Assembly: GCF_000192865.1 (NCBI RefSeq)
Contig: NC_015276.1
Location: 3,534,001 to 3,598,000 of the forward strand
DNA: 64,000 nucleotides
DNA from: Marinomonas mediterranea MMB-1
Lineage (GTDB): Bacteria; Pseudomonadota; Gammaproteobacteria; Pseudomonadales; Marinomonadaceae
Direction of reading: 5' to 3'
The notes beneath the pieces are model-generated. The model was not told the origin of the DNA. It made no database searches and saw only the letters and a program-made list of their open reading frames with translations. The position numbers and the translations under genes are program-made. Below are positions 25,357-33,751 of the stretch, piece after piece; within the stretch, counting starts at the first letter, position 1, and each line of letters opens with the position of its first letter.

Positions 25357-26517
25357 TCAACTCCTAAGCAGAGGGATGTAGACATATGCGCACGTTCCCT
25401 TCCCCTCTTCACTTATCAATCTAAATACACCATGATGTGCTCTGACAATCGCTTTCACCACCATCATACCTAGCCCTGTTCCATGCTGCTTCGTAGTAAC
25501 AAAACCTTCATCAATTTCTTTCAGTTTTTGCGGACTCATACCTATTCCGCTGTCCTGAACACGTACCACTAAATTATCGTCAACGACTTCTAAAACGAGC
25601 TCAACAGGAGAAGCAGTAGATACAGAAGCTTCGATAGCATTACTAACCAAATTAGTAATCGCCCCGATAAGCGTATCTCTATTACAACGTATAAACTGGT
25701 TGCTAGCATCATTAACATCAAGGTGCACAGCGACATTATGATTCGCTTGCTCGCTCACCTCTGATGTCAAAGCCGTTAATGCATTGTAGAACTCTTCAAT
25801 CGGTACGGCTTCATCCAGCTTGATGTCCGATTTAGAAAAAATCAGCATATCCCGTATCTGACGTTCAATATTTTTTAGTCGCTCGGACAACTTTCCCGTA
25901 AATTTTTTCCGCAAATCATCAGGTATGTCGTCTTTTTGCAGGTGCCCAGCATAAAGCATTGCGGATGACAGTGGCGTTCTTATTTGATGAGCCAACGCCG
26001 CGACCATACGCCCAATATTAGAAAGTCTTTCATGATGCGACAACTTCTTTTGAAGCAAATGCGTTTCTGTGAGATCCACTAATATAATCAACTGCCCTGG
26101 CACATCACCTAGCGATGAGGTCTCTACCCTTACTCGCCGACCTGACACTAGCGTCACTTCGTGTCCATCATCCTCTTGAGGACTAAAGCATTTTGGCACA
26201 ATGCTTGACCAGCTTTCGCCCAATAAGGTGACTTCCAGCAAACGCTCTACGATAGGGTTTGTCATCACGATACGACCTTCGGCATTAATCAACAAAACAC
26301 CGACAGGCATAGAAAGAAACAACTGGTGAAACTGCTTAATTAGCTGATTATTTTGACTTTCCTGCTCTATTTTCGCTCTTTCACTCTGAGCAAGTCGCTC
26401 ACTTAATATAGCAACTTGCCCTTGAAGATCAGCATAGGATTGACTTAATACCTCTGATGTCTCTTTAAAGGATTCAAACGCTTCCTTTAATTGCGTAATT
26501 TCCTCATCTTTTGTCAC
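25357..26517 (-). CDS. fleS: Flagellar sensor kinase FleS (FlrB)
   Basis: Cytoplasmic histidine kinase partnering FleR. 386 residues with no membrane span. An N-terminal coiled coil (residues 1-60) precedes a PAS domain (about 65-150; SMPVGVLLINAEGRIVMTNP). The HisKA box has the phospho-His in AALAHQIRTPLSSAM, and the HATPase domain has the N box NLVSNAIEAS and glycine boxes DSGIGMS and HGTGLGM. The start codon follows the stop of the FleQ-like gene directly, and fleR starts 1 nt after its own stop: a tight three-gene unit. Confidence 0.96.
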   Translation of the reverse strand: MTKDEEITQLKEAFESFKETSEVLSQSYADLQGQVAILSERLAQSERAKIEQESQNNQLIKQFHQLFLSMPVGVLLINAEGRIVMTNPIVERLLEVTLLGESWSSIVPKCFSPQEDDGHEVTLVSGRRVRVETSSLGDVPGQLIILVDLTETHLLQKKLSHHERLSNIGRMVAALAHQIRTPLSSAMLYAGHLQKDDIPDDLRKKFTGKLSERLKNIERQIRDMLIFSKSDIKLDEAVPIEEFYNALTALTSEVSEQANHNVAVHLDVNDASNQFIRCNRDTLIGAITNLVSNAIEASVSTASPVELVLEVVDDNLVVRVQDSGIGMSPQKLKEIDEGFVTTKQHGTGLGMMVVKAIVRAHHGVFRLISEEGKGTCAYVYIPLLRS

Positions 26518-26982
26518 TTAATACTCCGACTTATCAATGTGGTACCGACGCATTTTTTCGATCAAAGTGGTTCTTTGAATTTGTAACATCTGCGCAGCCT
26601 GAGAGACCACACCCTTTGAAGCAACGAGCGCTTGACGAATTAACAGAGACTCTAAATGTCTAACATGAAGGTTGAGGTTCACTCCTGCCTGACGCGGCAT
26701 CTTCCCAGATTCAAGAATCTTATTAAAGATCGGTACAATATCAGCCTGCTTCCAAGGTAAAGGACGCGACCACCCTAGCTCATTATCATAATTTAAAGGC
26801 AAGTCACACAAACTAATAAACGGTATGCCCGCTTTACTTAAATCATTAATTGGAATGTCAGCGCCAGCAATCAATATGTCAGAGATATCAAACTCATAAG
26901 ACCAATCTACCTCTAAAAAATGTAAAACAGGTATTAAAGTTTGATACTCTTGTTGAGATAAGCCAATCACACAGGCTTTCAT
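26518..26982 (-). CDS. FleQ-like flagellar regulator lacking the AAA+ domain
   Basis: 154 residues from ATG 26982 (GGA about 9 nt upstream); an extra ATG at 27003 is possible. Residues ~1-95 look like the atypical receiver domain of FleQ (ending PLPWKQADIVPIFNKILES). Residues ~105-154 match the FleQ Fis-type DNA-binding domain closely (LIRQALVASKGVVSQAAQML then QRTTLIEKMRRY). The ~240-residue sigma-54-activating AAA+ domain expected between them is missing, with no leftover Walker or GAFTGA motif and no frameshift. So it can probably bind FleQ-type sites but cannot open sigma-54 promoters. Placed directly before fleS, the normal fleQ position. It could act as a repressor, an architectural factor, or a c-di-GMP-independent regulator. 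Confidence 0.8.
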   Translation of the reverse strand: MKACVIGLSQQEYQTLIPVLHFLEVDWSYEFDISDILIAGADIPINDLSKAGIPFISLCDLPLNYDNELGWSRPLPWKQADIVPIFNKILESGKMPRQAGVNLNLHVRHLESLLIRQALVASKGVVSQAAQMLQIQRTTLIEKMRRYHIDKSEY

Positions 26983-27003
26983 AAAAATATATCCAATAAA
27001 CAA

Positions 27004-27197
27004 TGAGTTAAATATACGATGGAGCCCATCACAATGCCAGCAAAAAGACCGTAAGGAAACAATGAACGAGCCCGCTGACCTCAGAGTGTGGTTAACTTTT
27101 TTAATTTGCGGAAAGTTTTAAAGTCCAATATTGAGCCTTTTGGCTATAGAAACTTAACAATGAATAAAGCTCAAGAGGCTACGTTCACTTTCTTCCA
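27004..27197. other. Intergenic region upstream of the FleQ-like gene
   Basis: 194 bp with no long gene. On the minus strand a TATATT (27016-27011) with an adjacent 13-bp palindrome, GATGG-GCT-CCATC type (27018-27030), could be the -10 box and an operator for the FleQ-like gene. A short stem AGCC/GGCT with a 4-nt loop lies near 27154-27165, possibly ending the upstream signalling operon. One copy of the dispersed repeat lies at 27062-27121 (separate entry). Confidence 0.35.
27062..27121 (+). repeat. Dispersed repeat copy 1, possible 19-codon ORF
   Basis: The first 34 bases (27062-27095) match 39893-39926 at 28 of 34 positions without a gap, and similarity continues ~10 nt upstream. In both copies an ATG opens a frame of exactly 19 codons before TAA. 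This copy is preceded by AAGGAAAC, a reasonable ribosome site. Predicted start of the peptide: MNEPADLRVW. The C-terminal halves do not match. It could be a remnant of a mobile or repeated element, or a micro-gene. Confidence 0.4.
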
Positions 27198-28868
27198 CTA
27201 ACCCTCAGTAGATTCAGACAATACACGTATAAACTCATCCTGAGGTAAAGGTTTATAATAGTAATAGCCTTGAATAAGGTCTGCTTCAGCATGCTCCATA
27301 AACGCCACTTGAAATTCACTCTCGACACCTTCGACCACAACCTGCAACTCAAGTTCATGCGCCATTCCAACAAGGTGAGACAATAGCTTTTCGGAACGCT
27401 TATCTTTACTCAGCATATCCACAAACTGTTTATCAATTTTTAGTTGATCGAGTGGCAACTCAAGTAGATATGATAAAGAAGAATAACCCGTACCAAAGTC
27501 GTCTAAAGCAATTTTAAAGCCTTGTTCGCGAAGCCTATCTAACACTCTGACACCGTCTTCTAGACTACTCAACAAAGCAGATTCGGTTAATTCCAGTTTT
27601 ACAAACTGTATCGCTACCTGCTCTTTCTCAACAGTATTGACGCACCACTCCACAAAGTTTCCCATGAGAAAATGATCCGAGCCAATATTGATACTCACCG
27701 GCACAGAACACCCTAACGCGTCAAGAGACTTTAGCGTTTTTAACGTTTTAACAAAAACTACTTCCCCAAGAGCGACAATCATGCCACTTTCTTCTGCGAT
27801 AGGGATAAACTCAGCAGGTGAAATCATCCCCATTTCAGGGTGATTCCAGCGAACCAACGCTTCGGCAGCCACAATCTTTTTGCTAGAAACATTGACTTGT
27901 GGCTGAAAGTGAACATTTAGAGCTTGCTGGTCAATCGCTTCTTTTAGATCTGCTTCGATTCGTATTCGCCGCAACGCTTGAGAAGCATGGTCAGAGTTAT
28001 ATAACGCAACAGGCTTTGAAGTAGAAGCCTGTGCAAGTGACGACGTTAAGCGCTGGATAATTTCTGTAGAAGACAAACTACCGAGCTCTAATACTGCTCC
28101 TGCCAGCACCTCTTCATTAACAGCCCCCTCTTCAAGTTGCTTACGACCACTTAGCTTACTACGCAATTGATCCGCAATTTGAATTAGCGTTTCTGAATCA
28201 ACATCGGTAAACGTCAGTATGATCGACTCATCTGATGGTCGATAAATACCCAACACCTGCGTATAAGCCAAATCCACCAAAGACTTAAGTGTCTTTACCT
28301 GACTAGAATAGTAGTGACTTGCAACTTCTTGCCCGTAAGATGAAACGACTGTACTGTACTTGGACAACTTAAAGCCGATAGCCGCAGACACAGCCTCATC
28401 CGCATTTAGATCCTCCATCAAACCTTGTTTATTTTTCAAACCCGATATTGGATCACAGTATTTAGCAACATTTAGGCTCGCAATGGCCTTCGCACGTTTT
28501 TCTAGAGCTGACGCTGTACGAGCACTCAGCAGAGTTGGATTGAATGGCTTAGACAAATAATCTTCAGCGCCTAGCTCAATTCCCTTCGCGACATTATCTA
28601 AATCGTCTGCCGCCGAGATCATAATAATGGGTAGATAGTCTGATAGTCCCTCTTCTCGCAGCGCTCTCAACGTCGAAAAGCCATCCATAACAGGCATCAT
28701 TAGATCTAAAAAAACGAGGTCATACGAGCCCTCACGAATCATATTGAGCGCAACTTGACCATTTTCAGCTTCATCACAATCTGGGTAACCAAGCCGTCGG
28801 AGCCGTCTAATTAAGGTATAGCGATTATCGTCGTTATCATCAACGATTAGCATCCTAGGCTCACTCAT
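27198..28868 (-). CDS. Receiver / degenerate GGDEF / EAL c-di-GMP phosphodiesterase
   Basis: 556 residues. The receiver has Asp ~55 in LVFLDLMMPVMDG. A GGDEF-like domain (about 140-300) carries RPSDES where GGDEF is expected, so cyclase activity is unlikely. The EAL domain (about 310-556) keeps all hallmark residues: EALVRW, the Asn of SINIGS, ELTES, DDFGTGYSSL, KIDK, EGVE and QGYYYYKP. This predicts an active phosphodiesterase controlled by phosphorylation. It is last in the operon PBP-hybrid kinase-receiver-EAL and lies next to the flagellar regulators, which fits a motility/biofilm switch. Confidence 0.9.
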   Translation of the reverse strand: MSEPRMLIVDDNDDNRYTLIRRLRRLGYPDCDEAENGQVALNMIREGSYDLVFLDLMMPVMDGFSTLRALREEGLSDYLPIIMISAADDLDNVAKGIELGAEDYLSKPFNPTLLSARTASALEKRAKAIASLNVAKYCDPISGLKNKQGLMEDLNADEAVSAAIGFKLSKYSTVVSSYGQEVASHYYSSQVKTLKSLVDLAYTQVLGIYRPSDESIILTFTDVDSETLIQIADQLRSKLSGRKQLEEGAVNEEVLAGAVLELGSLSSTEIIQRLTSSLAQASTSKPVALYNSDHASQALRRIRIEADLKEAIDQQALNVHFQPQVNVSSKKIVAAEALVRWNHPEMGMISPAEFIPIAEESGMIVALGEVVFVKTLKTLKSLDALGCSVPVSINIGSDHFLMGNFVEWCVNTVEKEQVAIQFVKLELTESALLSSLEDGVRVLDRLREQGFKIALDDFGTGYSSLSYLLELPLDQLKIDKQFVDMLSKDKRSEKLLSHLVGMAHELELQVVVEGVESEFQVAFMEHAEADLIQGYYYYKPLPQDEFIRVLSESTEG

Positions 28869-28873
28869 AAAAC

Positions 28874-29236
28874 TTATTCTCCAAGCTTCGACATCTTTTC
28901 TAATAGACGTGTAAAATCAACAGGCTTACTATCAAAGTCATTCGCTCCAGCAGATATAGCCTGATCAATATGTTCCTGCATTGCGTGTGCAGACAACGCG
29001 ATAATTGGCGTCGCCACCCCTTTATCTCGTAATATTTGAGTTGCCTGCCACCCATCAATTCCTGGAAGGCTTAAGTCCATTAAAATTAAGTCGTATGCTT
29101 TATCACTGGCCATTTTGACACCATCCTCACCAGTAAACGCTACATCAACCTCCCAACCTTTACGCTTTAGTCGTCGCGACAACATATACACGTTATCTTC
29201 GTTGTCTTCGACATAGAGCACTTGCTTCGACATCAT
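28874..29236 (-). CDS. Stand-alone CheY-like response regulator
   Basis: 120 residues, receiver domain only (DivK/CheY class). YVEDNEDN supplies the acidic pocket, Asp ~54 lies in LILMDLSLPGIDGW, Ser in ALSAHAM, and Lys in DSKPVDF. Its ATG overlaps the stop of the hybrid kinase by 4 nt, and it is 5 nt before the EAL gene. It is likely a phosphorelay intermediate or phosphate sink between the hybrid kinase and the EAL regulator; that role is inferred. Confidence 0.9.
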   Translation of the reverse strand: MMSKQVLYVEDNEDNVYMLSRRLKRKGWEVDVAFTGEDGVKMASDKAYDLILMDLSLPGIDGWQATQILRDKGVATPIIALSAHAMQEHIDQAISAGANDFDSKPVDFTRLLEKMSKLGE

Positions 29237-31797
29237 TCTGACTCACAAAGTAACGCGTCGATTTCTTTAAACAAGGCTGTCATACCTTCACTACCTTTGG
29301 TAACAACCGCATTCGCTCGCTTTTCCAACATGCGCTTTTGCTGCTCTGTCAACGTCATCGCCGTCATAATAAAGACTTTAATATCATTGTATTCTGGACG
29401 ATCTTTGAGCCATTCCAAAAAGGCAAAGCCGTCCATTTCTGGCATCATCAAGTCCAATAAAATTAAGTCAGGGGCCTTTCTAACCATTTCAGCTTGCGCT
29501 TCCAAACCGTTCCCAGCTTGCGCTACCATTGCGCCACTTTTCTCTAACAGCCGCTTGGCTGAAATACGAATATCTTCTGAATCATCCACTATTAAAACTT
29601 TAGTTGAATCTAGGCAATCTAGCGAGCCGAAAACACGCTCTAGACTCTCTTGCGTAATCGGCTTAACAAGATAATTATCGACCCCTAAAGTCGCTGCCTT
29701 TTCTTTTTCATCGGTTACCGAAATAATGACAACAGGAACATCGCTTAATTCTGGATCTGCCTTTAACGCCGCCAAGGTGTCCCACCCATTTAAAACAGGC
29801 ATCTCTATATCCAGTGTAATGAGTTTTGGCTTTAAGTCTCGAGCTTTTTCTAATGCTTCAGCCCCATTTTTAGCTGTCTCAACATGGCATCTAGGCTCTA
29901 ATATTTTAGAGATATATGACACGGTCTCAAGATCGTCATCGATAACAAGTACATTGATGTTGCCCTTTAAGTGCTCAACATTGGATTGAGTTTGACTCAC
30001 TCGCTTCACTGGCAATCTGACACTAAAAACAGAGCCTTTTCCCACTTCACTTTGCACTGTGATATCACCGTTCATCATCCTCGCGAAACGACGGCTAATT
30101 GCCAGCCCGAGCCCCGTACCTTCAAATTTCCTATTCACACTTGAATCAACTTGAACAAAATCTTGGAAAAGTGTCTCCGTCTGCTCAATGGACATGCCGA
30201 GCCCGGTATCGATAACATCAACCTGCAATTGATCTGATTGCTCAACGACTTTTAATTTAACCTTACCACTCTCAGTAAACTTAACTGCATTACTCAAAAG
30301 GTTAAAAAATATTTGCTTTATTCGAAGCGCATCCCCAACAATAACGCCAACAGAGGCTGACTCATACTCGAACGATAAGGGTTTACCTTTAGCAATCGGC
30401 TCAACCGTTTGAAAAACTTCCTCTAATACTGCATCAAAATCAAGCTCTGCTTCGCTAAGCTCCATTTTTCCAGCTTCTATTTTAGAGATATCTAGGATTT
30501 CATTAATCAAGTTCAATAAATGCTTAGACGAACGAACAACTCTCTCTAAAGGCTCTATATAATCCTCATCCCCAAACTCAACAGCATCCTCATGCATCAT
30601 TTCAGAAAGACCTATAATCGCATTTAAAGGTGTTCGAAGCTCATGGCTCATTTTGGCTAAAAACTCCGATTTCACCGCACTCGCTTTTTCAGCGTCATCA
30701 CGCGCTCGCTCAGCGGATTCTCTATGCTCCTCAGCTTCAACACGCAGTGTTTCTGATTGTAGCCTTAGCCCTTCTGACCGATCTCTCTCTTCTATAATAC
30801 GTTTTTCTCCCGCATGAATTCTGCGCTCGATCCGCCCTAACAACCAATAGAAGAAAACAAAAAGTATTCCTGCGACCACTAACGAAATAATGGTAATAAT
30901 CGCCTGCGCCCAATAGATCTCATCATTGGTTTCATCAGCCGACCTAGAAACAAGAACATGAGAAATAACATCGCCTTTAGTATCGATTAAAGGAATAATG
31001 GCGATATCAAATAAATGTTCATCTCTCTCAAAACCCGGTTGGTAAAATATATTTGGAGACTCAGAGATCAAATAACGCTCAAATACTTTTGAGAATATTG
31101 AATGATTTATAACGGCGTCACTACTCGCAATAGATTGGAGCTCATGACTTGGAGCGGCATCATATAAGGTTGATGAAGACCTATATTGATTGAATAGAGA
31201 TAAGTCTAAAACGTCTTTATTAGCATATATATTAGTGTATAGACCTTGATTACGCGCAACATCTAAAATCGCATCACTAAACAACACATCCACCAATACA
31301 AATGAATCCTGACTCTTGCCAAACGACACGATGGTTCTAATAACCAATTCGCCATTCTTTAATATTTTAATTGTGGAAGAAGGTGTGAGTTGATCCAATG
31401 TTGTAGGGGTAATCAATGCCTCGTTCGAAAGCATCCGACGAGAATAATCCAACTGAATATGCTTGCTCTTATCGAGCCAAACCAAGCGCTCGACATTCAT
31501 TGCTTCCGCGGTGTTATACAATAAGTCCTGAAGCTTGTGTGAATCGTCGACCTCTAACTCCTGAGAAACGTCATCTAACCAATGGAGCCTCTCTCGTACA
31601 ACTTGAGAAACCGTTAACTGAGAGCGATAGACCTGCTCATCAAACCGACCCGCTAATGACTCAAGCTCGCGCTGTCTGACGTTTTCGAGCCAAAGCCAAG
31701 CAATTAATACAAATGCCAACCATAACACGAACAGAGCAGATAAAAGCGGGATCAGTACAGGCGCTTTCACTCGCGCGAGTTGGATATCCTGAGACAT
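29233..31797 (-). CDS. Membrane hybrid histidine kinase with two receiver domains
   Basis: 854 residues. Span 1 is at about residues 12-38. A ~255-residue periplasmic domain (Cache/CHASE-like by size, not identified) is followed by span 2 at about 297-320 and a coiled linker 325-370. HisKA has phospho-His ~385 (KMSHELRTPLNAIIGL). The HATPase has FFNLLSNAVKFTESG, DTGLGM and GTGLGLA. Two receivers follow: ~600-715 (LITLDIEMPVLNGW) and ~725-850 (LILLDLMMPEMDGF). There is no Hpt domain. A periplasmic binding protein encoded 10 nt upstream is its probable input, as in LuxPQ- or TorST-type systems. Confidence 0.92.
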   Translation of the reverse strand: MSQDIQLARVKAPVLIPLLSALFVLWLAFVLIAWLWLENVRQRELESLAGRFDEQVYRSQLTVSQVVRERLHWLDDVSQELEVDDSHKLQDLLYNTAEAMNVERLVWLDKSKHIQLDYSRRMLSNEALITPTTLDQLTPSSTIKILKNGELVIRTIVSFGKSQDSFVLVDVLFSDAILDVARNQGLYTNIYANKDVLDLSLFNQYRSSSTLYDAAPSHELQSIASSDAVINHSIFSKVFERYLISESPNIFYQPGFERDEHLFDIAIIPLIDTKGDVISHVLVSRSADETNDEIYWAQAIITIISLVVAGILFVFFYWLLGRIERRIHAGEKRIIEERDRSEGLRLQSETLRVEAEEHRESAERARDDAEKASAVKSEFLAKMSHELRTPLNAIIGLSEMMHEDAVEFGDEDYIEPLERVVRSSKHLLNLINEILDISKIEAGKMELSEAELDFDAVLEEVFQTVEPIAKGKPLSFEYESASVGVIVGDALRIKQIFFNLLSNAVKFTESGKVKLKVVEQSDQLQVDVIDTGLGMSIEQTETLFQDFVQVDSSVNRKFEGTGLGLAISRRFARMMNGDITVQSEVGKGSVFSVRLPVKRVSQTQSNVEHLKGNINVLVIDDDLETVSYISKILEPRCHVETAKNGAEALEKARDLKPKLITLDIEMPVLNGWDTLAALKADPELSDVPVVIISVTDEKEKAATLGVDNYLVKPITQESLERVFGSLDCLDSTKVLIVDDSEDIRISAKRLLEKSGAMVAQAGNGLEAQAEMVRKAPDLILLDLMMPEMDGFAFLEWLKDRPEYNDIKVFIMTAMTLTEQQKRMLEKRANAVVTKGSEGMTALFKEIDALLCESE

Positions 31798-31807
31798 ACT
31801 ATGGCTC

Positions 31808-32986
31808 CTAGTTACGTTGAAATTCAGTCATATGAAGTGGAAATTTCAGAAAATTTTGTTCGCCATCAAACCCTAAATACAGACCAAGACCTAAATCCAA
31901 AGTATGCATCACATTCAAAGCATTGCTTAACTCTTGAGGTAAGGAGTTTTGACCACCTGTTTGCACCCATCCGGTCAGTTTACGAGCAACGGATAGAGGC
32001 AACCTAAACAAATCATTAGGGTCTTCAATTTCAAACGGGCTAACAACCGCCTCCAATCCCTTCGTTAAAACCAAGGCTGCAAGGTAGCCTTCAAAACCTA
32101 TTTTTGAGGGCACTAAAGAAGGACTCAATTGCTTTAAGTCCGACATATAATTCGAATAAGCCTCAGATGACAAGTAGTTAGCAGGCAGGTAATGAATACT
32201 ATTTACGTTAGTCTCTCCTCCCTCTTTTAAGGCAAAACTACCCACATCGGCACTAGATAAGAAATAATACCCGTTAGAATCAGGAAGAACGTCAACCTGA
32301 CTTAGCAAAGGCGACAAATCACCACGTGTGCCAATGAAAATAACATTTTGCTTTTCTAACGATGCAAGAGTGCCCTTAACTCGCTCAATAGACGACCTAG
32401 ACGCACTAAATTGAAGTGTTTTTACCGATACGGCAGAATGTTTCGACAAACAGCTTTCGGCAACCAGTTCAGAATAGCCATGATCCGACGCATACACGAT
32501 TACTAAACGTTCTCGTTGCTTATCAGCTAACGCCCCGCACAAAACATCCAACTCACTTAACATTGATGGCCTCAAGTTAAGCACATACCCCACCTTCCCA
32601 TACAGGCTAGCGCGGGCCGTCAATGAATTTAAATAAAGCACTTTTTCTCGGGTTGCTACACGCTGAATAGCCTCCGCCGTTTGCAATTGATCTCCACCAA
32701 GCAAGGCCACCACGTTTTTTCTGATAATTAGGCGTTGAGCATTTGAGGCAGCAAGTTCCCCATTTGCGTGATCGTTAAGCACCTCGAGAGCCAATGCTTT
32801 GCCTTTAATTCCACCATCGAGATTAATGCGATTGAAAAAGGCTTGAATACCGTACTGATAGTCAAACGAACGCGCTTGCTGCCCACCGTCGAACGACGCG
32901 ACTAACCCAATGTTGATAGAAGAAAACACGCTAGATGATAAAAGAGAAAGCAGGCAACCTATAAGTAAGTACGGAAAACGCGACAT
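31808..32986 (-). CDS. Periplasmic binding protein (LivK-type) paired with a sensor kinase
   Basis: 392 residues from ATG 32986; GGGAA lies about 7 nt upstream, and a GTG at 32998 overlaps it. A signal peptide covers residues 1-23 (ending VFSSI). The body resembles type I periplasmic binding proteins of amino-acid ABC systems (NIGLVASFDGG near the start; FFNRINLDGGIKGKALALEV; VVALLGGDQLQTAEAIQRVA). No permease or ATPase gene is near. Its gene is first in an operon with the hybrid kinase, so it probably presents a small ligand to the kinase instead of feeding a transporter. Ligand unknown. Confidence 0.85.
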   Translation of the reverse strand: MSRFPYLLIGCLLSLLSSSVFSSINIGLVASFDGGQQARSFDYQYGIQAFFNRINLDGGIKGKALALEVLNDHANGELAASNAQRLIIRKNVVALLGGDQLQTAEAIQRVATREKVLYLNSLTARASLYGKVGYVLNLRPSMLSELDVLCGALADKQRERLVIVYASDHGYSELVAESCLSKHSAVSVKTLQFSASRSSIERVKGTLASLEKQNVIFIGTRGDLSPLLSQVDVLPDSNGYYFLSSADVGSFALKEGGETNVNSIHYLPANYLSSEAYSNYMSDLKQLSPSLVPSKIGFEGYLAALVLTKGLEAVVSPFEIEDPNDLFRLPLSVARKLTGWVQTGGQNSLPQELSNALNVMHTLDLGLGLYLGFDGEQNFLKFPLHMTEFQRN

Positions 32987-33060
32987 AATGATTCCCACTA
33001 CAAAATATTCAATTGAGTATTCTTAACCTTATAACATTTTCCCTTATTTGTTTAATATTA

Positions 33061-33741
33061 CTAGCTTAAAGCATGATAGATAGCATCAAACTCAGACGAA
33101 GCAACATTATCATCTGGCATCCAAGACAACTCCCCCAATAGCGGCGCCTGAATCATATGTTTAAGTGTTGCTAGGTTCTCCTCATAACACGCCATCGTAT
33201 CCTTTCCTTGATTCGCCACCCATCCAGCAACCTTTAAACCATCCCTAATAACAGATTCAATCGTCAATAACGCATGGTTAAGGCAACCCAACTTCATATT
33301 TACAACCAAAATCACAGGATACCCAAGAGACTTAGCAAGATCAGAAAGCAATTCACGGTCATTAAGTGGTACTCGCCATCCACCTGCACCTTCAACAATC
33401 ATAAAGTCATGCGGTAGAAGCGCAGATCCTTTTATATAACCTTCGAGCCGCGAGCTCGTAATAAGCTTTCCTTCATGTGCCGCAGCGATGTGCGGAGCGA
33501 TCGCCTCTTCAAGAACAACAGGGTTTATTTGCTCATACGCCAGCGCAATACTACCTGATGCCTGAATTGCAAGTGCATCGTCATTGCATAGCTTACCGTC
33601 AATATATTCAGCGCCTGCTGCAATAGGTTTTAAGCCAAACGCTCTGTCTCCATGACGAACGGCAGCTTTCAACACCCCTGTAGAAAAGTACGTCTTTCCG
33701 GCGTCGGTATCTGTACCCGTAATAAAAAATCGTTTTTTCAT
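33061..33741 (-). CDS. bioD: Dethiobiotin synthetase
   Basis: ATP-dependent carboxylation of 7,8-diaminononanoate to dethiobiotin. 226 residues from ATG 33741 (GAGAG 5 nt upstream); the longer frame would overlap bioC and adds an unlikely basic leader. P-loop TGTDTDAGKTYFSTG is at the N-terminus, EGAGGWRVPLN is the conserved carbamate/Mg-binding loop, and VNMKLGCLNHALLT the nucleotide-specificity region. Last gene of bioB-F-H-C-D. Confidence 0.96.
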   Translation of the reverse strand: MKKRFFITGTDTDAGKTYFSTGVLKAAVRHGDRAFGLKPIAAGAEYIDGKLCNDDALAIQASGSIALAYEQINPVVLEEAIAPHIAAAHEGKLITSSRLEGYIKGSALLPHDFMIVEGAGGWRVPLNDRELLSDLAKSLGYPVILVVNMKLGCLNHALLTIESVIRDGLKVAGWVANQGKDTMACYEENLATLKHMIQAPLLGELSWMPDDNVASSEFDAIYHALS

Positions 33742-33751
33742 TCTTGCTCTC

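Noticed and set aside
33005..33022. AT-rich palindrome (AATATTCAATTGAGTATT) between bioD and the binding-protein gene
   Set aside because: Weak, AT-only stem without a T run; could be chance in an AT-rich spacer, so no terminator or operator was called.
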